DNA of 26,745 nt from positions 1 through 26,745 of the IMG/VR virus record IMGVR_UViG_3300037847_003296, one strand, 5' to 3'. The DNA is from a virus. The position numbers were made by a program, and so were the translations under genes. Under the pieces are notes generated by a model. That model saw only the letters and a program-made list of their open reading frames with translations, ran no database searches and had not been told where the DNA came from. Positions 12,696-20,629 of this stretch are shown here, one piece after another; the first letter of the stretch is position 1, and every line of letters begins with the position of its first letter.

Positions 12696-12926
12696 TTATT
12701 CTTCCTCCGCAGGTTGTGTCCAAGCTTCCCCTCCCAAAACGGTCAACATTGCCGAATGACTAAGGGTATCTTTTCCATATAAGAATCGTGGTTTAGCTCC
12801 TTCGTATTTAACAAAGGTTTCATCACCTGCTGTATTATACCTTAGTGTATCAACTGATGTTTCAAGTACTTCGTCAAAGTTAACGGTACTTACTTCATCA
12901 GCGTTTAGAATTACGTAATTTCTCAT
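12696..12926 (-). CDS. 76-residue conserved marine-phage protein, unknown
   Basis: The protein begins MRNYVILNADEVSTVNFDEV. It contains TSVDTLRYNTAGDETFVKYE and then TLSHSAMLTVLGGEAWTQP. The V-I--A-EV--V-F--V-ETS-DTLRY pattern followed by T-VKYEG--P-FL resembles, from memory, small proteins found next to tail-fibre genes of marine podoviruses and cyanophages. A small chaperone or attachment accessory for the fibre is possible but unproven. The ATG at 12926 is five bases after the upstream stop and has no ribosome site, suggesting coupling. Confidence 0.75.
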   Translation of the reverse strand: MRNYVILNADEVSTVNFDEVLETSVDTLRYNTAGDETFVKYEGAKPRFLYGKDTLSHSAMLTVLGGEAWTQPAEEE

Positions 12927-12931
12927 AGTTA

Positions 12932-13726
12932 TTAAGATGGTATGTCTGTGTCAATGAAAGCCCCGTTAGCCAATGTAATGTCTTCACCACCCATTTCATC
13001 GGTAATCGTTGTTCCTGTACCTCCATCAGAATCACCCATTCTCCAGTGACCTGCCAAGGTAGAGTACCCTGATAAATCACCCGGCACACCGTTATTATAG
13101 ATGTTGGTTATATCTGATGCTGATAAAGCACTGTTGAAGGTAGCAAATTCGTCGTAGTTAGCATTACAGGATGGTCCGAAGGTTGCATATCCTATAGGTG
13201 TGAAACTACTACCTGTGACTGTAGCTGATAGATCGTCTGATGCAGATTTAACATACGAGGTGTGATTAGTTCCATCGCAAGATAAAGCTAGGAAATACCA
13301 AGTACCAGCAGTAATCGTGTGTATGTGATGCTTATTTGCACCGGATGTATAAAAACGGAATCCGTCAGTTCGTGTCCGTATTTGTATGGTAGGATGCGTG
13401 AAGAAGTTGACCCTATGAGGTATTGTACCTGTAATTTTCATCCAAAAACATAAGGTAAACGCAGTACCTGTGATACCTAATCTGTTACCAGTTGAAGGTA
13501 ATCCTGCTGGCAGTTGAAGCTGATCGTTAGTTCCGTCTGTTTCTACGCTGTAGGTGTTAACAAAACTAACCGCTTCGTTAGCAAATGTTCTCCACGATCC
13601 ATTATCGTATACAACAAGAGCACCTTCATTAGTACTACCTGCTGCTTTCATATATATTTCTCCGTTTAGAGCTGTTGATAGCAGTGCTGTCTGTTCACTG
13701 TCGTTTATTAATCGTATATCACTCAT
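12932..13726 (-). CDS. LamG/concanavalin A-like lectin-domain protein, putative adhesin
   Basis: This 264-residue protein has a short N-terminal module (residues 1-50, with GEIYMKAAGSTNEGALVVYD and NGSWRTFA) and then a LamG-type jelly-roll domain from about residue 55 to the end. Diagnostic pieces are YSVETDGTNDQLQLPAG, FTLCFWMKITG, TWYFLALSCDGTNHTSYV, YDEFATFNSALSASDITNIY, NNGVPGDLSG and GHWRMGDSDGGTG. Such domains bind surface glycans and are common in phage particles. It has no signal peptide, so it is probably a virion component. It starts 21 bases after the preceding small basic gene, across an A/T-rich spacer. Confidence 0.85.
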   Translation of the reverse strand: MSDIRLINDSEQTALLSTALNGEIYMKAAGSTNEGALVVYDNGSWRTFANEAVSFVNTYSVETDGTNDQLQLPAGLPSTGNRLGITGTAFTLCFWMKITGTIPHRVNFFTHPTIQIRTRTDGFRFYTSGANKHHIHTITAGTWYFLALSCDGTNHTSYVKSASDDLSATVTGSSFTPIGYATFGPSCNANYDEFATFNSALSASDITNIYNNGVPGDLSGYSTLAGHWRMGDSDGGTGTTITDEMGGEDITLANGAFIDTDIPS

Positions 13727-13747
13727 AGTTCTTTGTTGTATAAAATA

Positions 13748-14002
13748 TTAGCACTTCCAACGACGCAACGCCAAAGCTTTACGGGTAGGTTTACCGTTCT
13801 TTTCCATTGCACCTTTCATTCCCCTAAAACGAGCACAGAAGGACTTCTTACGAGCTTTCCTTCTACCTGTTGGTCTACTCTCCGTTACAGGAGGTTTTAA
13901 GTTTGAACCAGTCTTATTGTTGATCCTGTTCCTACCTGAATCACTAAGACCACCTTTAGCAGACTTATCCGAAGCTCTTAAAGATATAGAGGCAGACCTC
14001 AT
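13748..14002 (-). CDS. 84-residue basic protein conserved in marine phages, unknown
   Basis: The protein begins MRSASISLRASDKSAKGGLS. It has the recognisable core GLSDSGRNRINNKTGSNLKP followed by PVTE, then RKARKKSFCARFRGMKGAME and NGKPTRKALALRRWKC. From memory, the same order of blocks (SKGGL...GR..YN..TGSNLK.PV, then RRKSFCARM.GM, then NGKPTRKALAL.KW.C) is found in cyanophages and other marine phages with no assigned role. It is strongly basic, which suggests contact with DNA or RNA. Its ATG overlaps the TGA of the upstream gene (ATGA). Confidence 0.85.
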   Translation of the reverse strand: MRSASISLRASDKSAKGGLSDSGRNRINNKTGSNLKPPVTESRPTGRRKARKKSFCARFRGMKGAMEKNGKPTRKALALRRWKC

Positions 14003-14121
14003 TTCTTCTTCTTTATCGCAAGCTTCTTGCGTTGAGCAACAGCAATTATATCAGCTTTAGTTATCTTCTTTTTATCGCCAGCCATAGCAGCTAGTCGTTT
14101 TTGTTTAGGCGTGTATGGCAT
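13999..14121 (-). CDS. 40-residue Lys-rich protein, unknown
   Basis: The frame (ATG 14121 to TGA 13999) reads MPYTPKQKRLAAMAGDKKKI, then TKADIIAVAQRKKLAIKKKK. It starts one base after the upstream stop and ends overlapping the next ATG. The tail KLAIKKK is shared with the 48-residue protein at 14488-14634 and is encoded by an almost identical 28-base stretch. It also shares the MPY opening with the 33-residue gene just upstream. It is very basic and is probably one of a set of related small proteins. Confidence 0.65.
   Translation of the reverse strand: MPYTPKQKRLAAMAGDKKKITKADIIAVAQRKKLAIKKKK
14006..14033. repeat. 28-base direct repeat, copy 1 (copy 2 at 14492-14519)
   Basis: Twenty bases (TTCTTCTTTATCGCAAGCTT), then one differing base and TTGCGTT, occur at 14006-14033 and again at 14492-14519. 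Both copies encode the KLAIKK tails of two small basic genes 486 bases apart. This shows duplication or gene conversion of the gene ends. Confidence 0.85.
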
Positions 14122-14122
14122 C

Positions 14123-14224
14123 TTACTTATCTTTCTTAATCATCAAGCCCTTACGACGCTTCATCTTTTGTTTCTTAGGTGGTCGTCCTACTTGCGATCC
14201 GTATGTTCCAGTACCGTATGGCAT
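14123..14224 (-). CDS. 33-residue basic protein, unknown
   Basis: The frame (ATG 14224 to TAA 14123) begins MPYGTGTYGSQVGRPPKKQK and ends MKRRKGLMIKKDK. It has a Gly/Tyr-rich head and a Lys/Arg-rich tail. It starts two bases after the upstream stop and ends one base before the next ATG. The head pattern MPYGTGTYGS-VGRPPKK is, as I recall, seen in other marine phages as a stand-alone tiny gene. No function is known to me. Confidence 0.6.
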   Translation of the reverse strand: MPYGTGTYGSQVGRPPKKQKMKRRKGLMIKKDK

Positions 14225-14226
14225 AA

Positions 14227-14484
14227 TTAGTTCCTCTTTTTAATCTTTAATGATACCCGTGCTGCGGGTGTATTACTAACAAATTGTTTACCTCTAGCAC
14301 CGCCAGCTTTCTTCTTTCTAGCAGTTGCTGCTCTTTGAGAAGTGGACAGTGCACGTGCTTTAGACATAGGAAGACAACGATCAGGATTATTTTTGTTCTT
14401 AGAAGTCCCACACTTACCTGCTATCTTACCTGAGCTACTAATACGTACCCAGTTCTGTGCTACCCACTCTTGTAATTTACCCAT
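14227..14484 (-). CDS. 85-residue basic protein conserved in marine phages, unknown
   Basis: The protein begins MGKLQEWVAQNWVRISSSGK and continues with IAGKCGTSKNKNNPDRCLPM, SKARALSTSQRAATARKKKA and a C-terminal VSNTPAARVSLKIKKRN. The NWVRISS.G.IAGKCGTSK...NPDRCLP pattern is familiar from cyanophages, where it is unnamed. The two cysteines (C25, C37) lie in the conserved part. It is strongly basic and lies within a run of five such genes. The start ATG 14484 is three bases after the upstream stop. Confidence 0.8.
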   Translation of the reverse strand: MGKLQEWVAQNWVRISSSGKIAGKCGTSKNKNNPDRCLPMSKARALSTSQRAATARKKKAGGARGKQFVSNTPAARVSLKIKKRN

Positions 14485-14487
14485 CTC

Positions 14488-14634
14488 TTAATTCTTCTTT
14501 ATCGCAAGCTTATTGCGTTTACCGTATGTAGGACTCTTGCAGTACTTAGACGCAGCCATACTAGCATACGCACTAGGCCACTTTTTAAACTTGCGTTTAG
14601 CCCACTTTTTTCCATCTTCACAAATCTTAGCCAC
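14488..14634 (-). CDS. 48-residue Lys-rich protein with GTG start, unknown
   Basis: The frame runs from GTG 14634 to TAA 14488 and reads MAKICEDGKKWAKRKFKKWP, then SAYASMAASKYCKSPTYGKR and NKLAIKKN. It begins inside the end of the membrane-protein gene (overlap 14627-14634), with GGAG about 12 bases upstream. Similar short proteins with CEDGK.WAKRKFK.WPSAYAS..ASKYCK are, from memory, frequent in marine phages. It is strongly basic with two cysteines. The tail NKLAIKK duplicates that of the 40-residue gene. Confidence 0.75.
   Translation of the reverse strand: MAKICEDGKKWAKRKFKKWPSAYASMAASKYCKSPTYGKRNKLAIKKN
14492..14519. repeat. 28-base direct repeat, copy 2 (copy 1 at 14006-14033)
   Basis: Second copy of the repeat at 14006-14033, differing at one base in 28. 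It lies at the end of the 48-residue basic gene. Recombination between the copies would remove or duplicate the intervening small genes. Confidence 0.85.
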
Positions 14635-14881
14635 GTTTCATTAACATCTCCATTAAGCGATCAAGCTTAGTGTTTATCTCTTTAATATTTGTTTCAAGAC
14701 CACCCATGCGTTTCTCAACAGCAGTGTCTCTTTCGCTTTGAGCAGCAAGTTCTACCTCTATTTTAGTCAGTCGTTTCTCGTCACTATCTAATCTATCTGT
14801 CAGCTTTTTTATCATCCACCCGATAACGGCAAGTATTACAGCAAGAGCGGTGTCTAAGAAGTGTGAGATAGATTCCGTCAT
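14627..14881 (-). CDS. holin- or inner-spanin-like membrane protein with coiled coil
   Basis: This 84-residue protein has one N-terminal membrane span (about residues 7-26, FLDTALAVILAVIGWMIKKL) followed by a heptad-type coiled coil (RLDSDEKRLTKIEVELAAQS through the C-terminus, with MGGLETNIKEINTKLDRLM). It comes directly after the tail-fibre gene, where T7 has its holin (gene 17.5, 67 residues). The layout could be that of a T7-type holin, an XhlA-like protein (which has the membrane span at the other end) or a short inner spanin. No endolysin gene is present in the window. The ATG at 14881 is five bases after the fibre stop, without a clear ribosome site. Confidence 0.6.
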   Translation of the reverse strand: MTESISHFLDTALAVILAVIGWMIKKLTDRLDSDEKRLTKIEVELAAQSERDTAVEKRMGGLETNIKEINTKLDRLMEMLMKRG

Positions 14882-14886
14882 CGTTA

Positions 14887-16095
14887 TTAAAGTTTTATGC
14901 GAAGCTCCCCGGTTGCTGTTTTATATACGTCACCAGTACCTAAACCACCAGCACCAGCAGCAGTATCGTCTGCATATGTTCCTAAATTTACTAGGTTCAG
15001 GATGCCATCTATCGTTAGAGTGCCTGTGTTATCCATCACCACTCCGTTTGAAGTTGTTTCATTGACAAAGTTTAACCTACCGTTAGCTCCTCCTATAAAA
15101 ACAGAGTAGTGACCTTCGTTCGTTGATGGTGGTGTAGTTGATTGTAAAGTTATCGAAGCAGAGCCTCCACCTGTTTTATTAGTAAGAAGTTTCAGCTTTG
15201 CTATACCTGTGTCGTTCTCTATAAATGCTCCGTCTTTGACTTGTGCTTTGAAGGTTGTAGTACCAAACACGTTAGTAGCGTCAGGTTCCATACCAATACC
15301 AACAATATCGTTTTGACCGTTAGCATTTATAAGGTTGGTGTTATTGTCACCTTCCACTCTAAAGTCTACATCAGCACCTCCTTCGTTTACTACGACATCA
15401 GTAGCAGATACTTTGAAGGTGTTATCGCTGTCGCTTATCTTGGCACTTGTAACAGCGTTATCAGCTAGTGAGAAGTTATTAGCACCATCTTCTACATTCA
15501 ACACTGTCCGTACTTCAGCAGCAGTTAGTTCCTGTACATTTTGATTAGTACCATTGTCGTTACCAAGCAGTACATTATTAGCTGCTACTTCCTGTATCTT
15601 AGCGTACGTTACTGAATCGTCAGGCAGAGTGCCAACAGCTACAGAACCAACTACATCGTCTACATAGTCCTTAGTGGCTGCGTCTTGATCGGCTACTGGA
15701 TTGGCTAAGTTTAAAAGTCTTTTATTGAGTCCGTCCCATCCAGCAGCTCCTTCTTTAACACGCAACGAAACGTCGTTCTGTTCAGCACTTTCTTCAGCTA
15801 GATAACGGTTGTGCAGGTATGCCCTGTCCAGTTCCGATTCCGTTAATACAGAACCATTTACGAAGTCTACTAGGTTTTGATCAGGTTGACTGACACGACT
15901 CACTCTAACAACCTGTCCAGCAGTTGCTCCTACATTTAATACAATCTTAGTGGACGGAGTGGTGACGATAGTAAAGTCTGTAGTAGCACTGCCATCTATT
16001 TGTACTATTACGTGTTCGTCTTCTAAATAGGGAAAAGAAAATGCAAAGTCAGTTTGTGCTGCTGTTGCCGTGTAATCTACGTAAGTTATTGGCAT
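14887..16095 (-). CDS. tail fibre protein, T7 gp17-like N-terminal domain
   Basis: This 402-residue protein opens with the T7 tail-fibre attachment domain: MPITYVDYTATAAQTDFAFS, FPYLEDEHVIVQIDG, VRVSRVSQPDQNLVDF, GSVLTESELDRAYLHNRYLA and EESAEQNDVSLRV, within the first 120 residues. This part binds the tail tube. The rest is beta-rich and less conserved. It has a repeat-like section with LPDDSVTYAKIQE and LADNAVTSAKISD, then SIT- and Gly-rich beta strands, ending in GDVYKTATGELRIKL. It is shorter than T7 gp17 (553 residues), so other adhesins probably share receptor binding. It starts 16 bases after the gp16-like gene, across an A/T-rich spacer. Confidence 0.92.
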   Translation of the reverse strand: MPITYVDYTATAAQTDFAFSFPYLEDEHVIVQIDGSATTDFTIVTTPSTKIVLNVGATAGQVVRVSRVSQPDQNLVDFVNGSVLTESELDRAYLHNRYLAEESAEQNDVSLRVKEGAAGWDGLNKRLLNLANPVADQDAATKDYVDDVVGSVAVGTLPDDSVTYAKIQEVAANNVLLGNDNGTNQNVQELTAAEVRTVLNVEDGANNFSLADNAVTSAKISDSDNTFKVSATDVVVNEGGADVDFRVEGDNNTNLINANGQNDIVGIGMEPDATNVFGTTTFKAQVKDGAFIENDTGIAKLKLLTNKTGGGSASITLQSTTPPSTNEGHYSVFIGGANGRLNFVNETTSNGVVMDNTGTLTIDGILNLVNLGTYADDTAAGAGGLGTGDVYKTATGELRIKL

Positions 16096-16111
16096 GATAT
16101 TATATTATTAC

Positions 16112-19100
16112 TTATTGAGCGAGGAGTTCAAGCACATCTTCTGTTCTTTGCGTTCTCTTTCCTCTTCTAACTTCTTGTTGTAGTCTCATTATCTCAGGAA
16201 ACTCTTTCAACATTTCTAATTTAGCTTTCTGTCTATAGCGTCCCATTACTCTACGTAAATAATCAACACGAGGACTAGGAAGACCACTAAAAGACTGAGG
16301 ATCAAGTGCTTTGTACTGCTTAGAGTTTATAAGCTTAGTTAGTGCTTGTCTTAATGTAAGATTGTTTATTTTAACTTTTGAATGCAGTTCTAACCACCTA
16401 TCGTATGCACTTCTATCATTAGGTCCGTCGTAGTTAGTTAGGTCAATAAGACCCTCTAGTTTAGCACTAGGTGCAGAGAAACCGTGAGCAACATTAGCTA
16501 ATTCCGTTAATACAGGATCGTCTTTCTTACTGCCCCACATTATAGGATTTAAAGGATTAATAATACCCGCAGCACCTTCAAAGTATTCTTGTACAACAGG
16601 TTCACCAAGTGGATTACGCTTTAAGTCCATAGCCACGCCCGGTATTCGTTTAAGAATAACATCAGCAGCGTCGCGTGTTTCTTTTAACTCTTGGTCTCCT
16701 GTTATAGATTGCCCTTGGTTAAGTATATTAGGAACAAAACCACCTGCAACACCTCCTAGATATTTTCCGGCACTTGTCGACTCAGGATCAAAGATAAAAC
16801 TAAAAAACTTATCTATACCTGCTAAATAGGATTTATTGGTAGCGTTTCTAGTCATCGTCAACATACTAGCTGCCATAACTTTCTCAAAAGTACTAGTATC
16901 AATGCTGTGCATCTTACCGTCATCTAGTAGGTCAGCCATATCGGCAAACACACCTATCATAGTGGCTACAGGGTCTAATCTTTGATAACTAATCCACTTG
17001 TCACCCACCCTAAAACTGTATGGCATATTACCAGCAGCTTGCCACGCTTGTCGTTGTTTAAAATCTTTCGGTCCACCTCCATTAATACGATCTTTATACA
17101 TACTAACTACCGAAGCTAAAGCTGTCGTCATTATCGTACCAGTAGCTAATCTACCACGTGCTTCCGCTCTAGTTAACAAATCAGGAGTACCATCAGGTTT
17201 AACAGCTACCATTTGCTCCATTAAAGACTTACGTGTTTTTTCCAACGCAGGAGCTTTGCCGTTCATTAGTGCGTCTATCTTATCTCTGTATTCTCCTCCT
17301 TTAAGATACTTAGCTATGTTATAACCAGCTTCCGCAGGTGCTAGTACTCTACTAAAAGAGAACTTTAATATGTTGGTAGGAGTACGAATGAAGGGTGCAA
17401 CTATAAAACCTAACGGCACACCGTTAACAAAACTTTGTAGTTTTTGCATACTTTTACCCAACTGACCACTGAAAGTAATTTCATCTGCTGATCTAATATT
17501 AGGATCAACCCAATCACGTGCTAGTTGTTCTAGTGCCATGAAGTCGTTATCTCTTGTTTCTGTTCCTACCAACTGTTGCTGTCTAGCTATTTCAGCTACT
17601 TCCTGTTGTCTTCCTTCTACATATTCTGCAATAGCTTTTTCTCTGTCAGCAGGTGTAGCAAATTGTTCGGGTTTAAAAGTTTCGTTAGCTTCTTTAATTA
17701 AATTAGACTGTGAGAAGTTTCTATTAGACCTAGTTACCAAAGCATTCAATGAATCAGTTACATACTCGGCTACCTTTTCGCTGTCCCTTATGCCTAATTC
17801 ATAAGCTTTCAATGTTAACTGTGCAACAGCTCTAGTCTTGTACTCGTTAAATTTGTACATCTGATCTACAGACGTATTGAATCTATTTGGTACTCTAATA
17901 ACATTGCCAAAGTAATCTATGAACTGCTTGATACCGTCGCTTTCTATTTCCTTACCACGCATACGTTCCACGTTCTTTGCAGTTATAGAACCGATACTTC
18001 CGCCAGTTTGCTCAACAAAAGCTGAACCAGCATCTCCTATATAGTGGTCGCCACTCTTCCAAGCATTAAGCATAAACCTTACGAGGTCTTTCAACTGCAT
18101 ACCTTGTGCCCAAGAATTAACAACAGCTTGTTTAACTTCAGGTCCAGCACTAAGCCAACCACCGATGTATCTTTCAAAGTTCTTTATTGAAGACGATAAC
18201 GCACCGCCCAAAGCATTAACTGTTAAAGTACGTGGTCCCCACATCAAAGAGTTCTTGTAATACTCCTGCACCATATCCATGAACTTACCACCTTCTGCAC
18301 CTCTTACAGTTTTGTTCATAGCTATAATAGTATTCCACAGGTCATCATTACTACCATTCTTAGCCAGCAGTATGTTCTCAACAATATTATCTACAGTCAT
18401 GCCACCTCTTTTATTTAGGTAGTCTTGGCGTAATTTAGTATCAGATATTTCTCTTTCACTTAGACCAATCTTAACACCCATCTGCCTAGATTTAAGACCT
18501 CTACCAAAACCACTGGCTAAACCTGATTGACTAGCTTGTATGTGTAGTTGTTGTTCTATTAAAGTTTTCAAACGAGCTTCAGTCATCTCCAACTCGTCTT
18601 CACTCACTTTTCCTTTAGTTCTCTTGTATTGTTCAGCTACGTCTAGTATTTCTTTACCGTTAGCTGTTAACATCGATTTCAATGCCGACATCCTTGCTGT
18701 TATACGAAACAACTCTTGCTTGTCTTTAGACGCTTGTTGTACTAATGAGTTTAACATCTTTCCATCCGAACCCATTGCGTCAGCTAGTTCATTAACTACA
18801 CCTTCGTCTAGCATCTCTTGGCTTAACTTAGGTTGCTTCTTAGCTTCTTTTAACAGCTTAGTTGCGGCTTGATCTGCTATACCCGCTAACTCTTCTGGAT
18901 ACATTCCTTTAGGAAGTTTTGCCATTGTCTTAACTAACCCTGTCAATGATTGTTTACCTCCGACTCTAAAACTAGAAACATCAGCGTCCTTGACTAAATC
19001 ATCAACAATATCGGAAGGCTTTAAATCAGGTAGATCAGCAAACCTTTTACCAAAGTCTAATGGCATCTCTGAACGCTTAGTTACATTACGTTGTTTAAGA

Positions 19101-20629
19101 AAGTCGTTGAATATCTTTTGTCGTTGGTCGATGCCTAGCTTTGCCTTTAAAGAAGCAAACATATCTTTAAGCATTATAGCTACTTCTTGTGCAATTCTTT
19201 TTAGTGTACCGCTAGGTGCTAAATCTGCTTCGTCTAATCTTTTTAGAAAAGAGTCAGTCATTTCTTCAGCAAAGTATTCGTCTAAATCTTTAAAACGATA
19301 ATTATCAGAAGTGTATTTACCCTCTAGGAATCTTTTTAACTCACGTGGTATTTCTCTTTTTAACAACGACGAAGGGTCAACACCCTCTTCCAACTCCACG
19401 CCAAAACCTCTAATGTAGTCTTCTCTAGCTTTTTGAAACTGTTTACTTAAAGCATCTACATCAGTCTTCGGTAAATAACGACTAAGACCGTGCCACAACT
19501 CGTGGATCATAGTACGTTTAATACCACCCTCTTCTATTACGGACTGTCTTATTTGTAATAGATTATTACCAAAGTTATAACGACCAGCAGATGGTATCTT
19601 ATTTGTTATTGATAACGAAACGTCACCAAACAAACGCTGACCCATTACATCTATAAACTTCTCTACATCAGCTACATCTTGTGCGTCTGCTCCCTTTACT
19701 GGGAACTTCTTCATCAACCTATTTTTTAAAGTGTCAGCTCCTTTAGGAATAATATCCATCATCCCTTCTTCTTCGTAGGTCTTAAATGGACGTGGTCTTA
19801 TCTCAATAGCTTCTTCTAAATTTTCAACAGTGTTTTCGACCGTCTCTAGTTTTTCCTGTAGATCGGGTTCAGGTCTTTTTTCTCTAAAATCAGGCAGATC
19901 GGCAAAACCTAAATCTTTAGTTTCATCCTGCCACTTCATCATTGCCGTGGTAATAGCGTCTCCTCTGTCTGCTCCTTTTTGTAGTTCTACATTCTTTGTC
20001 TTAATAGCGTTTATACCTGCCATCACAGACTTAGCTACAGCACCTACACCTAGTCCAACTAACACACCTTCCAGTACATTCTTAACCCTACCCATCGCTT
20101 CGTTGTCGTCAGGGTCAGCTGCTAAGTATTCAGTTACTGGATTCTGTAGTTCAGGGAATTGTTGTATAAGATTAGACAGTCTTTCTTCTTGTCCGTCGAA
20201 CGCTACAAAATCAGAAGCCATCTCAGCTCCTAAGTAACCCTTCCAACTAAGATCAGTAAACTGTCCGGGCTTTGCACCTTTGGTTACCGCTTTAGCAGCT
20301 TTACTCGCAACACCTGTTAATCGTCCTGCTCGTGCTGCTCTACCTGCTACGCTTATACCCTTACCAATAATACCAAACGGTACTGCAAATTGTGTAAGTC
20401 CTTCTATTAAACTACCGGGTAATGTTTGAGAGCGTCCAAAGAAACGTTGTTCGTCCCAATCAGGAAGCATATCAAAAGATAAAAAATCTCCTAAGTTATA
20501 AACACCGTGTGCCAATCCCTCCAACCCACGTACAGGAGCAGCGAACGCATCAAACACATAATCACTTATTCCTAGCTCCTTTTCAGTTGTATCTTCTGCA
20601 AAATCAGGTGTGTAGTTTTCTAACTTCAT
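16112..20629 (-). CDS. internal virion (ejection) protein, gp16 position, with HELWH metallopeptidase motif
   Basis: At 1505 residues this is the largest gene (T7 gp16 has 1318). In T7 such proteins leave the head and form the ejection channel. Here the N-terminus (MKLENYTPDFAEDTTEKELG) shows no transglycosylase signature. Instead HELWHGLSRYLP lies at residues 376-387 (H376, E377, H380), followed by DEYFAEE at 450-456, a pattern of zincin metallopeptidases with a downstream acidic helix. After it comes a long helical region and a C-terminal block with FIVAPFIRTPTNILKFSFSR, then YRDKIDALMNGKAPALEKTR and YQRLDPVATMIGVFADMADL, resembling domains of large phage polyvalent proteins. A Gly/Ala-rich segment near 190-210 (VLVGLGVGAVAKSVMAG) may touch membranes. 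The ATG overlaps the gp15 stop (TAATG). Confidence 0.88.
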   Translation of the reverse strand: MKLENYTPDFAEDTTEKELGISDYVFDAFAAPVRGLEGLAHGVYNLGDFLSFDMLPDWDEQRFFGRSQTLPGSLIEGLTQFAVPFGIIGKGISVAGRAARAGRLTGVASKAAKAVTKGAKPGQFTDLSWKGYLGAEMASDFVAFDGQEERLSNLIQQFPELQNPVTEYLAADPDDNEAMGRVKNVLEGVLVGLGVGAVAKSVMAGINAIKTKNVELQKGADRGDAITTAMMKWQDETKDLGFADLPDFREKRPEPDLQEKLETVENTVENLEEAIEIRPRPFKTYEEEGMMDIIPKGADTLKNRLMKKFPVKGADAQDVADVEKFIDVMGQRLFGDVSLSITNKIPSAGRYNFGNNLLQIRQSVIEEGGIKRTMIHELWHGLSRYLPKTDVDALSKQFQKAREDYIRGFGVELEEGVDPSSLLKREIPRELKRFLEGKYTSDNYRFKDLDEYFAEEMTDSFLKRLDEADLAPSGTLKRIAQEVAIMLKDMFASLKAKLGIDQRQKIFNDFLKQRNVTKRSEMPLDFGKRFADLPDLKPSDIVDDLVKDADVSSFRVGGKQSLTGLVKTMAKLPKGMYPEELAGIADQAATKLLKEAKKQPKLSQEMLDEGVVNELADAMGSDGKMLNSLVQQASKDKQELFRITARMSALKSMLTANGKEILDVAEQYKRTKGKVSEDELEMTEARLKTLIEQQLHIQASQSGLASGFGRGLKSRQMGVKIGLSEREISDTKLRQDYLNKRGGMTVDNIVENILLAKNGSNDDLWNTIIAMNKTVRGAEGGKFMDMVQEYYKNSLMWGPRTLTVNALGGALSSSIKNFERYIGGWLSAGPEVKQAVVNSWAQGMQLKDLVRFMLNAWKSGDHYIGDAGSAFVEQTGGSIGSITAKNVERMRGKEIESDGIKQFIDYFGNVIRVPNRFNTSVDQMYKFNEYKTRAVAQLTLKAYELGIRDSEKVAEYVTDSLNALVTRSNRNFSQSNLIKEANETFKPEQFATPADREKAIAEYVEGRQQEVAEIARQQQLVGTETRDNDFMALEQLARDWVDPNIRSADEITFSGQLGKSMQKLQSFVNGVPLGFIVAPFIRTPTNILKFSFSRVLAPAEAGYNIAKYLKGGEYRDKIDALMNGKAPALEKTRKSLMEQMVAVKPDGTPDLLTRAEARGRLATGTIMTTALASVVSMYKDRINGGGPKDFKQRQAWQAAGNMPYSFRVGDKWISYQRLDPVATMIGVFADMADLLDDGKMHSIDTSTFEKVMAASMLTMTRNATNKSYLAGIDKFFSFIFDPESTSAGKYLGGVAGGFVPNILNQGQSITGDQELKETRDAADVILKRIPGVAMDLKRNPLGEPVVQEYFEGAAGIINPLNPIMWGSKKDDPVLTELANVAHGFSAPSAKLEGLIDLTNYDGPNDRSAYDRWLELHSKVKINNLTLRQALTKLINSKQYKALDPQSFSGLPSPRVDYLRRVMGRYRQKAKLEMLKEFPEIMRLQQEVRRGKRTQRTEDVLELLAQ

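Noticed and set aside
19830-20237. Plus-strand ORF of 135 residues within the gp16-like gene
   Set aside because: Ser/Pro-rich shadow of a well-supported minus-strand gene. The other plus-strand frames in the window look the same.
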